From NCBI RefSeq assembly GCF_018919175.1, contig NZ_JAHLQL010000008.1, positions 62,001-126,000 of the forward strand: a stretch of DNA of 64,000 nt, written 5' to 3'. The position numbers and the translations under genes were made by a program. A model generated the notes under the pieces. That model was not told where the DNA came from. It saw nothing but the letters and a program-made list of their open reading frames with translations, and searched no databases. Numbering within the stretch: the first letter of the stretch is position 1; each line of letters starts with the position of its first letter. This stretch comes from Clostridium simiarum. Its GTDB lineage: Bacteria > Bacillota > Clostridia > Clostridiales > Clostridiaceae. Of the stretch, positions 1-8,054 are shown piece by piece.

Positions 1-120
1 GGTATACCTTTTGATGCTGTACATGCTATATCTACAGTGTTTTTTCTCTTTATAATATCTGAGCCCATGATAGAAAAGCTAGATAGGATAAAAATAAAAT
101 ACGGATTAATAGAACCATAA
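1..120 (+). CDS. C-terminal end of an ECF transporter S component (partial)
   Basis: The first 120 bases are open in frame 1 and end in TAA at 118-120, encoding about 39 residues that include IPFDAVHAISTVFF and PMIEKLDRIKIKYG. The ending with an EKL-RIK-KYG motif resembles the last transmembrane helix and cytoplasmic tail of energy-coupling-factor S components (vitamin or cofactor uptake subunits in the membrane). The start lies outside the window, so the substrate cannot be named. The downstream tet-like gene begins about 50 bp later on the same strand. The family assignment rests on a short tail only. Confidence 0.5.
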   Translation, partial: GIPFDAVHAISTVFFLFIISEPMIEKLDRIKIKYGLIEP

Positions 121-171
121 GCTTAAAAAATGTATAATACACTTATAGTGAATTGTGAAAGGACAGTGCTT

Positions 172-2154
172 ATGGAAGAGGAGTTAAATATAAAAGGTGT
201 AAGAAATATTGGTATATTGGCTCATGTTGATGCAGGAAAAACTACTTTAACAGAGCATATTTTATATAAAAGTGAAGTCATAAGGAGCCTTGGAAGCGTT
301 GATAAAGGAACCGCACATACAGATAGCTTAGAGGTAGAAAAGCAAAGAGGGATTTCTGTAAAGTCCTCTGAGGCTAACTTAAGCTGGAAGGGGATAGATA
401 TAAACATAATTGATACTCCTGGGCATGTAGACTTTTCAGCAGAGGTAGAAAGGTCTCTTAGTGTACTAGATGGAGCGGTTATTGTTATTTCAGCAGTGGA
501 GGGGGTACAGCCTCAGACAGAAGTATATTTCAAGGCTTTAAAAGATATGAAAGTTCCTACAATAATATTTATAAATAAGGTTGATAGAGTAGGTGCTGAC
601 ATAGATAAGGTGTTAGAAGAAATTAATAAGATTTTGACAGATTCGACTTTAACACTAGAATTTCTTAGGGGACAGGAGTCACAAAATCCAGAGGTGGAAT
701 TACTTTTTAAAGATCAGGTTAAAAGTCCTAAGTATAAGGATGATTTCATAGAAGCCATGGCAGAAAAGGATGAATTATTATTAGAGAAATATTTAGAAGG
801 GGAAGATATAGACTCTAAATTTTTAAAGGAGAGACTAGCCCTTTTAATAGGTAAGTGTAGCATTTATCCTGTGCTGTATGGGGCAGCTATGAGGGATGTA
901 GGCGTTACAGAACTTTTAGATTCTTTAGTGGATTTTATACCCTCATATGAAGATTACAGCAAAGAAGAGCTCTCTGCCATAGTTTTCAAAGTAAAACGTC
1001 ATAAAAACCTTGGGAAGCTAGCTTATATTAGATTATATAGAGGGAAGATTGAAAGCAGAGATTTAGTTTATAATCATACTAAAGATATTGAGGAGAAGGT
1101 AACACAGATTAAAAAGCTTAAGGGTCATAAAGAAGTTGATTGTGGGCATGTTTTATCAGGAGAAATTGCTTGTGTTTCCGGGTTATCAAAGGTAAGTATA
1201 GGAGATATTTTGGGAAGTCCCAAAAGAATACCTAAAACTCCAAGTATAGCAAAGTCTCTTTTAACACTTCAAGTTTTTCCAAAACTTAAAGAGGATTATG
1301 TGAAACTTGTGGAAGCATTTCAAGAGTTAGAAGAAGAAGATCCACTACTTAATGTGCAGTGGATAAAGGAAAAAAATGAGCTTCATATTCAAATAATGGG
1401 TATGATTCAAGTTGAAATTTTAGGAAGCATATTAAAAAGCAGATTTGATATAGAGGTTTCTTTTGGAAAGCCATCTGTAATATACAAAGAAACCCCTTCA
1501 GGAAATGGAGTAGGTTTTGAAAGCTATACTATGCCAAAACCTTGTTGGGCTGTGGTTAAATTCTTTATAGAACCTTTAGAAAGAGGTGCTGGATTAGTCT
1601 ATGAATCTAATGTTAGGACAGAGGATATAAAGGTTAGGTATCAAAGGGAAATAGAAAGTCAATTACCTGTAGCTTTAAGTCAAGGACTCTATGGCTGGGA
1701 GGTTATAGATTTAAAAGTAACCTTACTAGCTGGAGAGGATCACGTCATGCACAGTAATCCTGGAGATTTTATCATAGCAACCTCCATAGGAATAATGAAT
1801 GGGCTAAGTAATATAGGGACTACCTTATTAGAGCCTATAATTAAGTTTAGGATTTCCGTACCAGAGGAAGTTGGAGGAAAGGTTTTAAGCGATATAATAC
1901 AAATGAGAGGAACCTTTGATAGCCCTGTGATTTCAAAGGGAAGCTTTACTGTAGAAGGTGAGATGCCAGCAGCAACCTCTTTAGATTATCCTATAAGACT
2001 TGGTATTATATCCAGTGGAAAAGGAGTTATTAGCACTAGATTTTCTGGATATAGTCCAGTGCCTTTAGAATTAGGAGAGGTAAGAGAAAGAGTAGGAGTA
2101 AATCCACTAGATAGATCAAAATTTATATTATATTCACGAAATGCAATCAAATAG
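172..2154 (+). CDS. Tet(M)/TetB(P)-like ribosomal protection GTPase
   Basis: A translational GTPase of the EF-G-like ribosomal protection family, which binds the ribosome and dislodges tetracycline. Seen: G1 loop AHVDAGKT at about residues 17-24, the switch region with QRGISVKSS, G3 DTPGH at about 81-85 and G4 NKVD at about 135-138, followed by EF-G-like domains to the end. The length of 660 residues is close to the usual 640 of Tet(M)/(O)/(W). The frame is open from an ATG at 130, but the ATG at 172 has GAAAGGA 8-9 bases upstream and gives the normal short N-terminus, so I chose it. Clostridial chromosomes often carry divergent members whose resistance phenotype is untested. A hairpin terminator follows at once. 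Confidence 0.85.
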   Translation: MEEELNIKGVRNIGILAHVDAGKTTLTEHILYKSEVIRSLGSVDKGTAHTDSLEVEKQRGISVKSSEANLSWKGIDINIIDTPGHVDFSAEVERSLSVLDGAVIVISAVEGVQPQTEVYFKALKDMKVPTIIFINKVDRVGADIDKVLEEINKILTDSTLTLEFLRGQESQNPEVELLFKDQVKSPKYKDDFIEAMAEKDELLLEKYLEGEDIDSKFLKERLALLIGKCSIYPVLYGAAMRDVGVTELLDSLVDFIPSYEDYSKEELSAIVFKVKRHKNLGKLAYIRLYRGKIESRDLVYNHTKDIEEKVTQIKKLKGHKEVDCGHVLSGEIACVSGLSKVSIGDILGSPKRIPKTPSIAKSLLTLQVFPKLKEDYVKLVEAFQELEEEDPLLNVQWIKEKNELHIQIMGMIQVEILGSILKSRFDIEVSFGKPSVIYKETPSGNGVGFESYTMPKPCWAVVKFFIEPLERGAGLVYESNVRTEDIKVRYQREIESQLPVALSQGLYGWEVIDLKVTLLAGEDHVMHSNPGDFIIATSIGIMNGLSNIGTTLLEPIIKFRISVPEEVGGKVLSDIIQMRGTFDSPVISKGSFTVEGEMPAATSLDYPIRLGIISSGKGVISTRFSGYSPVPLELGEVRERVGVNPLDRSKFILYSRNAIK

Positions 2155-2167
2155 TATTAGTATAGAT

Positions 2168-2206
2168 AAAAAAGAGAAACTGGCTATGCCTTAAGTTTCT
2201 CTTTTA
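2168..2206 (+). terminator. Rho-independent terminator after the tet-like gene
   Basis: The arms AAAAGAGAAACT and AGTTTCTCTTTT form a strong stem beginning about 13 bases after the stop codon and run into a T-rich tail. The palindrome is symmetric, so it could also stop leftward transcription. Confidence 0.8.
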
Positions 2207-2215
2207 ATTCTAAGA

Positions 2216-2374
2216 GGGGAATTTAACCAAGTTTCAGGTGGAGAAGCAATTAGCTCTAAGCAAACTCCAATTTCACCTAAGAATCACTTGATATTATTAA
2301 TACATATTCACTGTAGCAACTATGTAACAAAAGAAAGTTTTTTTAAGATGCTTAAAGAATTATTTCTTCAATGA
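2216..2374 (+). other. Gene-poor stretch with a startless open frame
   Basis: Between the terminator and the DUF1292 gene, one frame stays open for about 52 codons (GEFNQVSGGEAISS at its beginning) without a start codon or ribosome binding site. It may be the tail of a lost gene. I do not recognise the family and would not call it functional. Confidence 0.2.
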
Positions 2375-2387
2375 CTAATTATGTATC

Positions 2388-2618
2388 TTAGATAACCTTT
2401 GAAGAGGCCTTTACTTTATCAAGTTCAGCCTTGTTATCTACGATATCTAAATATTCATTGCCATTTTCAAGATGGAATTTATACACCTCTATTTGGGATG
2501 TATTATTTTCAGGACACATCACTACGTAATCATTTTGATTTATTGACAGATATTCTTTAACGTTATAGTTTATTAAATCACCATTTTCGTTTTTAAAAGC
2601 ATAAGTTTTTTCTTTCAT
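2388..2618 (-). CDS. DUF1292 family small protein
   Basis: A 76-residue acidic protein with the pattern of DUF1292: a TYAFKNENGDLINYNV start, a central NDYVVMCPENN (family usually YVVLLPED) and EVYKFHLENGNEYLDIVDN. Function is unknown in the family, which is common in Firmicutes, often beside the RuvX/YrrK gene. AGGAGTG sits 8 bases before the ATG. It stands alone between convergent (tet-like) and divergent (Fic) neighbours. Confidence 0.75.
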   Translation of the reverse strand: MKEKTYAFKNENGDLINYNVKEYLSINQNDYVVMCPENNTSQIEVYKFHLENGNEYLDIVDNKAELDKVKASSKVI

Positions 2619-2873
2619 AATTATAACACTCCTTTCTAAAGCTTCTCATATTATGATGTGCAATAAATAGGAATTTTATTAGTTAAGATTAAATTATAAT
2701 ATTGAGTTTTAGGATAAGTTCATACATACAGATATTTAAGGCTTAGAAGGAGTTTTGATTGTATATAAACCTTAAAAATAGATAGTAGCTTTTTATTTCA
2801 CTTTAAATATGTAATAATATCTTATATATAATAAAAATTAGGACATAATTATATAAATATAGGAGTGAGAATT

Positions 2874-3608
2874 ATGTTTGAAAAGATAGATAATAAAAAG
2901 AGGTTGTTAGATAACAAGAGACCTTTAAATACAGTGGCTGTAGAAAATTTAAAAAAATATTTCGATGTAGAACTTACTTATAATTCTAATGCAATAGAAG
3001 GAAACACTTTAACAATAACTGAAACAAAGGTAATCTTAGAGGATGGTCTAACTATTGGAAAGGGCAAGAGTTTAAAAGAACATTTAGAAGTAATTAATCA
3101 TAAGGAAGCAATGGATTATGTATATGATATTGTGAGTAGGGATTTAGATATTTCCGAAAGAGTTATAAAAGATTTACATCATATAATATTAAAAAGTATA
3201 AATAATAAAGATGCTGGAGAGTACAGACAAAGCAATGTTTTGATTAGTGGTAGCAAACATAGACCTGTGGAACATTTTTTAGTGAAAGAAAAAATGGTAG
3301 ATCTAGTTGAGTGGTATAATAGCAACAAGGATAAAATGCACCCTGTGCAATTAGCAGCAGAATTCCATTTTAGATATGTGTATATTCACCCTTTTATTGA
3401 TGGGAATGGTAGAACTGCAAGGCTTTTAATGAATTTAATATTGATGAGAAATGGATACCCTATAACAGTAATAAGAACTGAAGATAGAGATGGATATATG
3501 AAGGCATTAGAAAAAGCTAGTACTCATGAAAATTTAGATGACTTTATAAATATAATTGTTGAAGCTGTAAATAGAAGTTTAGATATGTATTTATATATAG
3601 TTGCATAA
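2874..3608 (+). CDS. Fic family protein (putative AMP-transferase)
   Basis: Fic-domain protein of 244 residues that would transfer AMP (or another nucleotide) from ATP to a hydroxyl of a target protein. The complete catalytic motif HPFIDGNGRTAR lies at about residues 172-183, with the catalytic His first. An N-terminal SNAIEG (about 38-43) matches the inhibitory helix motif (S/T)xxxE(G/N), so this is a class II, self-inhibited Fic that needs no separate antitoxin. The frame is also open from a GTG at 2865, but that GTG overlaps the Shine-Dalgarno AGGAG (2861-2865); the ATG at 2874 is the sensible start. Targets are unknown. Confidence 0.85.
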   Translation: MFEKIDNKKRLLDNKRPLNTVAVENLKKYFDVELTYNSNAIEGNTLTITETKVILEDGLTIGKGKSLKEHLEVINHKEAMDYVYDIVSRDLDISERVIKDLHHIILKSINNKDAGEYRQSNVLISGSKHRPVEHFLVKEKMVDLVEWYNSNKDKMHPVQLAAEFHFRYVYIHPFIDGNGRTARLLMNLILMRNGYPITVIRTEDRDGYMKALEKASTHENLDDFINIIVEAVNRSLDMYLYIVA

Positions 3609-3631
3609 TACCTTTATAAAATAAAGAGGTA

Positions 3632-3742
3632 GGTTGCAATGTTGGTACCACCATAGAAGTAAGAGATCTATTTTATAATGTGCCAGCTAGAAAGAAATTT
3701 ATAGCTAAAGAAGGTATAAAAAATCACTTAATTTGTTTCTAA
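3632..3742 (+). pseudogene. mutL: mutL fragment
   Basis: About 36 codons encode VGTTIEVRDLFYNVPARKKF and then run into IAKEGIKNHLICF and a stop. GTT-EVRDLFYN-PAR is the highly conserved GHKL-ATPase segment of the mismatch-repair protein MutL. Nothing before or after it continues the protein, so this is an isolated scrap, probably left by a rearrangement; the functional mutL must be elsewhere. Confidence 0.7.
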
Positions 3743-3783
3743 CGAAAAAACTTAATGATTGTAGGATAAATCCTAAAAAAATG

Positions 3784-3824
3784 AGGTAATAGAAATTATA
3801 ACTGATATTCTATTACCTTTATAT
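3784..3824 (+). terminator. Hairpin terminator after fic/mutL remnant
   Basis: AGGTAATAGAA and TTCTATTACCT pair around a 13-base loop and are followed by TTATATTTTT, a standard Rho-independent layout on the plus strand. Confidence 0.7.
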
Positions 3825-3845
3825 TTTTAGAACCTACTTGTTAAT

Positions 3846-3980
3846 TTTCATAAGAAAATGAAACACCCTCTTTTTTTATGGAAGGAGTGCTCGAAGGGTA
3901 AGCGACTCACACAAGATTTTAAATCTTGCTTCTCTGCTTAAGGGATTCACGCCAAATCATGGATTTGGGTTCTCCGCTTA
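3846..3980 (-). terminator. Stand-alone copy of the CRISPR trailer element
   Basis: This is the same sequence family that ends the CRISPR arrays elsewhere in the window. Read on the minus strand, it has two small hairpins containing CCAAATC/GATTTGG and AAGATTTAAAATCTTG-like arms, then a terminator-type stem followed by TTTC. Here no repeat follows it. It is joined directly to a copy of the leader-associated inverted-repeat element, as if an array had been deleted between them. Confidence 0.6.
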
Positions 3981-4092
3981 AAATTTTACCAACTGATTTG
4001 TGTCTTTGGAAAATTGATAAAAAACACCCCTGAAGTCTGCGTTATCAATGGTTTAGGGGTGTCTTGTTCTAGATATGGTTGGTAAAATTATT
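3977..4092 (-). terminator. Inverted-repeat element with inner terminator hairpin, downstream of oppF
   Basis: Outer arms AAAATTTTACCAAC and GTTGGTAAAATT enclose a strong inner stem ACACCCCT/AGGGGTGT. Related elements sit at the outer end of every CRISPR leader and also alone after cmr6 and cas2. Here it lies just beyond the stop codon of the last opp gene and probably terminates that operon. It may be a miniature mobile element; no transposase is linked to it. Confidence 0.6.
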
Positions 4093-4098
4093 AATAAA

Positions 4099-5100
4099 TT
4101 AGATATTGTGACATGCCACAAAGTGATCCTTTGAAACTTCTTTTAATATTGGTACCTGATTTCTACAAATTTCATTGGCATAGGGGCATCTTGTGTTAAA
4201 TTTACATCCTTTTATTTCATTATAACCATTGGGTATTTCATCCTTCATTATTATCCTAGTCCTTTTTTCTTTTGGATGACTTTTTGGTATTGATGAAATT
4301 AAACATTTAGTATAGGGATGTTTAGGATTTAAGAATAGCTCTTCTCCTTCTGCCTCTTCTACAATCTTTCCAAGATACATAACCCCTGTTCTATCACAAA
4401 AATATCTAACTAAACTCAAGTTATGGGATATGAAAAGATAAGTTAAATTCATTTCTCTTTTTAATTTATCCATAAGCATAAGAATTTGTGCTTGTATAGA
4501 AACATCTAATGAAGCTGTAGGCTCATCACATACTAAAAACTTTGGATTAAGAGATAGTGCTCTTGCTATAACTATTCTTTGTCTTTCTCCTCCACTAAAC
4601 TCATGTGGATACTTATTAATACTTTCTTCTCTTAGTCCACATAGATCCAATATCCTTTTAATTTCATCCCTGGATTGTCTTTTATCTATAATTCCATGTT
4701 TTATTATCCCTTGTTTAATTATATTTTCTATAGTCATGCTGGGATCTAGTGATGAATAGGGGTCTTGAAATATCATTTGCATATCTTTTCTTAGGCTTTG
4801 CATATGCTTTTTACTTATGCTATATCCATTTTCCACATCATAAATAAGCTCTTCATTAAACTTTAAAGAGCCTCCTATTTTAGGGATCAAGTTTAGTATC
4901 GCCCTACCAGTTGTAGACTTGCCACAGCCTGACTCTCCTACAAGTCCGTATACTTCACCTTTATTAATATTAAAAGATATTCCATCCACTGCCTTAATTA
5001 TCTTATTTTCTTTATTAAATAGATTTCTACCATAATTAAAATAGCATTTTAAATTTTTTACTTCTAATATTTTCTCTTTATTAGACTCTAACTTATTCAT
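4099..5100 (-). CDS. oppF: Oligopeptide ABC transporter ATP-binding protein
   Basis: Second ATPase of the oligopeptide importer, 333 residues. Walker A GESGCGKST, Q-loop QDPYSSLDPSMTI, signature FSGGERQR and Walker B FLVCDEPTASLDVS are all intact. The C-terminal oligopeptide-type extension includes GCKFNTRCPYANEIC, the cysteine motif that can hold an Fe-S cluster in Opp/Dpp ATPases. The start overlaps the stop of oppD by one base, indicating translational coupling. The gene is last in the operon. Confidence 0.93.
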   Translation of the reverse strand: MNKLESNKEKILEVKNLKCYFNYGRNLFNKENKIIKAVDGISFNINKGEVYGLVGESGCGKSTTGRAILNLIPKIGGSLKFNEELIYDVENGYSISKKHMQSLRKDMQMIFQDPYSSLDPSMTIENIIKQGIIKHGIIDKRQSRDEIKRILDLCGLREESINKYPHEFSGGERQRIVIARALSLNPKFLVCDEPTASLDVSIQAQILMLMDKLKREMNLTYLFISHNLSLVRYFCDRTGVMYLGKIVEEAEGEELFLNPKHPYTKCLISSIPKSHPKEKRTRIIMKDEIPNGYNEIKGCKFNTRCPYANEICRNQVPILKEVSKDHFVACHNI

Positions 5101-6089
5101 TAAAGGTTACCTTCCTTTTCTAAATCATATCTAAAGCATCTAACTTCATGTCCAGGTTTTATGATTTGTAAGTTAGGTTTATGTTTCTTGCATTTATCCA
5201 TAACATAATCACACCTATCAGCAAAGGGGCATCCATCTAATATATCTGAAAGCTTTGGTACTTTACCCCTAATACATTTAAGTGGTTCTCCCTTTTTAAA
5301 ATTCTCTGGTCTTGAGTTAATTAAACCTATAGTGTATGGATGAACAGGGTTATCAAATATTTCATCTATAGATGCCTTTTCTACTATATTTCCTGCATAC
5401 ATAACCATTACATCATCTGCAACTTCACATATAACACCTAAATCATGGGTTATAAAAATTACTGACATATTTAATTCATCTTTAAGATCATTAATTAAAT
5501 CTAATACTTGAGCTTGCACTGTTACATCCAAGGCTGTTGTGGGCTCATCTGCTATTAAAAGCTTAGGTGTACAACATAATGCCATAGCTATCATAACCCT
5601 TTGGCACATCCCCCCACTTAGCTTATGAGGGTATTCATTTATAATTTCATCTGCTCTTTTAATTCCAACAAGGTTTAACATCTCTATAACTCTTTTTTTA
5701 TTGTCATTACCCTTAACATTTCTATGTACTTTTAATATTTCACCAATTTGATCCCCTATTTTAAGTACTGGATTTAAAGATATCATGGGTTCTTGAAATA
5801 TCATTGAGATCTCATTACCTTTAATAGTATTCATGTCTAAGTCACTGAGCTTTAATAAATCTTTTCCTTCAAACAAAACTTTTCCCGCCTCTATTAATCC
5901 ACCTTGCTTTTCAACAAGTCTCATAATAGACATGGCTGTTATACTTTTGCCACAGCCTGATTCTCCAACGATACCTAATACCTTTCCTCTTTTTAAATTA
6001 AAACTAATCCCATCTACTGCTTTAATTTTTCCTTCAACACCTTTAAAACTAGTGATTAAATCTGTTACCTCTAATATATTATCTTCCAT
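5100..6089 (-). CDS. oppD: Oligopeptide ABC transporter ATP-binding protein
   Basis: First ATPase of the importer, 329 residues. Walker A GESGCGKSITA, Q-loop QEPMISLNPVL, signature LSGGMCQRVM and Walker B LLIADEPTTALDVT are present, with the C-terminal GCPFADRCDYVMDKC cysteine motif. It forms a heterodimer with OppF at the cytoplasmic face of the OppBC channel. It starts about 10 bp after oppC ends. Confidence 0.93.
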   Translation of the reverse strand: MEDNILEVTDLITSFKGVEGKIKAVDGISFNLKRGKVLGIVGESGCGKSITAMSIMRLVEKQGGLIEAGKVLFEGKDLLKLSDLDMNTIKGNEISMIFQEPMISLNPVLKIGDQIGEILKVHRNVKGNDNKKRVIEMLNLVGIKRADEIINEYPHKLSGGMCQRVMIAMALCCTPKLLIADEPTTALDVTVQAQVLDLINDLKDELNMSVIFITHDLGVICEVADDVMVMYAGNIVEKASIDEIFDNPVHPYTIGLINSRPENFKKGEPLKCIRGKVPKLSDILDGCPFADRCDYVMDKCKKHKPNLQIIKPGHEVRCFRYDLEKEGNL

Positions 6090-6098
6090 AATAATTCT

Positions 6099-6944
6099 CT
6101 ACTCCTTTGTCCTTGGGTTTATAGTACTTCTTAATCCATCTCCTATAAAGTTAATAGAAAGTATAGTTAAAAATACCATTACTCCTGGCGGTGCCCATTG
6201 CCACCAATACCTCATAAGAGACTTCATATTTCTAGCAGTAGAAAGCATATTTCCCCAACTAGGAACAGGTTGTTTTACTCCCATTCCTAAATAACTTAAA
6301 CCTGATTCTGCCAATATAGCTCCAGCAATTCCTAAGGTAGCATATACAATTATAGAGGACATAATATTAGGAATTATATGTTTAAATATTATCTCCATTG
6401 AATCCATACCAAGACAGGTTGCAGCTTCTATAAACTGCCTTTCTTTTAATGCAAGAACTTGTCCACGAACTATTCTAGCAATGGTGGTCCATCCTAAAAA
6501 GCCTATTATTACAACGGAATTCCACATGCTAGGACCTATTAAAGATGCTAATATTATAGCTATTATAAAAAAGGGAAGGCACATAAAAATATCTATAAGA
6601 ATGGTTATTAAAAGATCTATTTTACCACCAAAATAGCCAGCAATAGCACCTAAAAAAACTCCTATTGTTAAGGAGATAAAGGTGGCTCCTAGGCCAACTG
6701 CTAAGGAAACTCTTCCACCATAAACCAATCTTACTAAGATATCTCTTCCTAAATCATCTGTTCCAAGTACGTGCTCTATACTTGGAGGTTTATTTGCAAT
6801 GGATGTATTTATTTCATCTCTATCCTTAGTCATTAGTAGGGGACCAAAGATAGAGGTTAGTGTAATAAGCCCTAAGAAAATTAATCCGAATACTGCTCTC
6901 TTATTTCTTAATATTAACTTCGCTTTCTTATTATTTATGTTCAT
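6099..6944 (-). CDS. oppC: Oligopeptide ABC transporter permease
   Basis: A 281-residue permease with about six membrane segments and the N-terminal OppC-type leader (first helix followed by an extracytoplasmic HVLGTDDLGRDIL motif). The EAA loop appears as EAATCLGMDSMEIIFKHIIPN and contacts the ATPases. It pairs with OppB to form the membrane channel. Position and spacing fit the opp operon. Confidence 0.92.
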   Translation of the reverse strand: MNINNKKAKLILRNKRAVFGLIFLGLITLTSIFGPLLMTKDRDEINTSIANKPPSIEHVLGTDDLGRDILVRLVYGGRVSLAVGLGATFISLTIGVFLGAIAGYFGGKIDLLITILIDIFMCLPFFIIAIILASLIGPSMWNSVVIIGFLGWTTIARIVRGQVLALKERQFIEAATCLGMDSMEIIFKHIIPNIMSSIIVYATLGIAGAILAESGLSYLGMGVKQPVPSWGNMLSTARNMKSLMRYWWQWAPPGVMVFLTILSINFIGDGLRSTINPRTKE

Positions 6945-6980
6945 AAAATTTCACCATTTTTAATTACCCTTATTTAATAT

Positions 6981-7949
6981 TTATTTAAATCTTATCCTTG
7001 GATCCACAAGGCAGTAAACAATATCTGAAAATAAATTTGCTAACAAGATGCAAGAGGACAGTATCATTGCGCAGCCCATTACTAAAGGATAGTCTCTGTT
7101 AGCTATAGATTGATAAAATAAGGTTCCCATGCCTGGCCAAACAAATATAGTTTCGATTAATATTGTTCCAGCTACTATATAGCCAAGAGATGTGCTTAAT
7201 AAAGTAACTACTGGTATTAGAGCATTTCTAAATGCATGTTTATATATAATAAGCTTTTCATTAAGCCCCTTTGCCCGAGCTGTCCTAATATAACTTTGAT
7301 TAAAAACATCTAACATAGAGGATCTAGTGTATCTCATAAGAGATGCAACTTCTAATATAGTCATTGATATAACAGGTAAAATCATGTGCTTTATCACATC
7401 AATAAATTTATTAAATCCTGTTAATTTCTCTCCAACAGTTGATAGCCCTGATATTGGAAACCATCCTAAATTAATAGCAAAGATTTTTATTATTACAAGA
7501 GCTATAAAAAATCCTGGTATGGATATACCTATAAGAGAAAGTATAGTAAGGAATCTGTCTTTAAAGGAATAGGGTTTTATTGCTGATGCTATGCCTAAAG
7601 GTATAGCTATTAAAGTAGTCAAGATTAAGGTTACGATAGATAACAAAAATGTGTTTGATATTCTTCTTTTTATTATATCTACAACTGGTTCATTATATCT
7701 TATAGAAGTACCCATATCCCCCTTTAATACTTTTCCCATCCACTTTATATATTTTAAATATATAGGATCATAATATCCTATGGCATTTAAGGCAGTCTCT
7801 TTATCTGAAGCTGAAATAGTGATTTGTCCCTCAACTATATTCATATAAGGATCACCAGGAGCAATATTTATTAGGGTAAATATAATTATAGATAACCCAA
7901 TAAAAACTGGGAGCATCGTTAGAAGCCTTTTTAAAAAATATTTTTTCAT
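6981..7949 (-). CDS. oppB: Oligopeptide ABC transporter permease
   Basis: A 322-residue permease with an N-terminal MKKYFLKRLLTMLPVFIGL helix typical of OppB/DppB and the EAA-type loop RTARAKGLNEKLIIYKHAFRN. About six membrane helices are visible. It follows the substrate-binding protein gene after a 105-bp gap containing a hairpin, so the membrane and ATPase genes may be expressed below the level of oppA. Confidence 0.92.
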   Translation of the reverse strand: MKKYFLKRLLTMLPVFIGLSIIIFTLINIAPGDPYMNIVEGQITISASDKETALNAIGYYDPIYLKYIKWMGKVLKGDMGTSIRYNEPVVDIIKRRISNTFLLSIVTLILTTLIAIPLGIASAIKPYSFKDRFLTILSLIGISIPGFFIALVIIKIFAINLGWFPISGLSTVGEKLTGFNKFIDVIKHMILPVISMTILEVASLMRYTRSSMLDVFNQSYIRTARAKGLNEKLIIYKHAFRNALIPVVTLLSTSLGYIVAGTILIETIFVWPGMGTLFYQSIANRDYPLVMGCAMILSSCILLANLFSDIVYCLVDPRIRFK

Positions 7950-7991
7950 CTTTAAATAACCTCTGAATTCTTAATTTGTTCTAAACATAAA

Positions 7992-8034
7992 ACAATTGCC
8001 TTCCTAATAGAAAAGTTTCTCTTAGCAAGGCAAT
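7992..8034 (-). terminator. Intercistronic hairpin between oppA and oppB (attenuator)
   Basis: On the minus strand the arms TTGCCTTGCTAAGAGAAA and TTTCTATTAGGAAGGCAA pair almost fully over a two-base loop and are followed by TTGTTTTA. Such a stem after a binding-protein gene either partly terminates transcription or protects the upstream mRNA from 3' decay, giving more OppA than channel. Confidence 0.7.
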
Positions 8035-8054
8035 TTAATTTTTATTTTAAAATA

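Noticed and set aside
2865..2873. GTG start giving a 247-residue Fic protein
   Set aside because: The GTG overlaps the AGGAG ribosome site; the ATG at 2874 is correctly spaced.
5833..6294. Plus-strand 153-residue frame over oppD/oppC
   Set aside because: Antisense shadow of two clear transporter genes.
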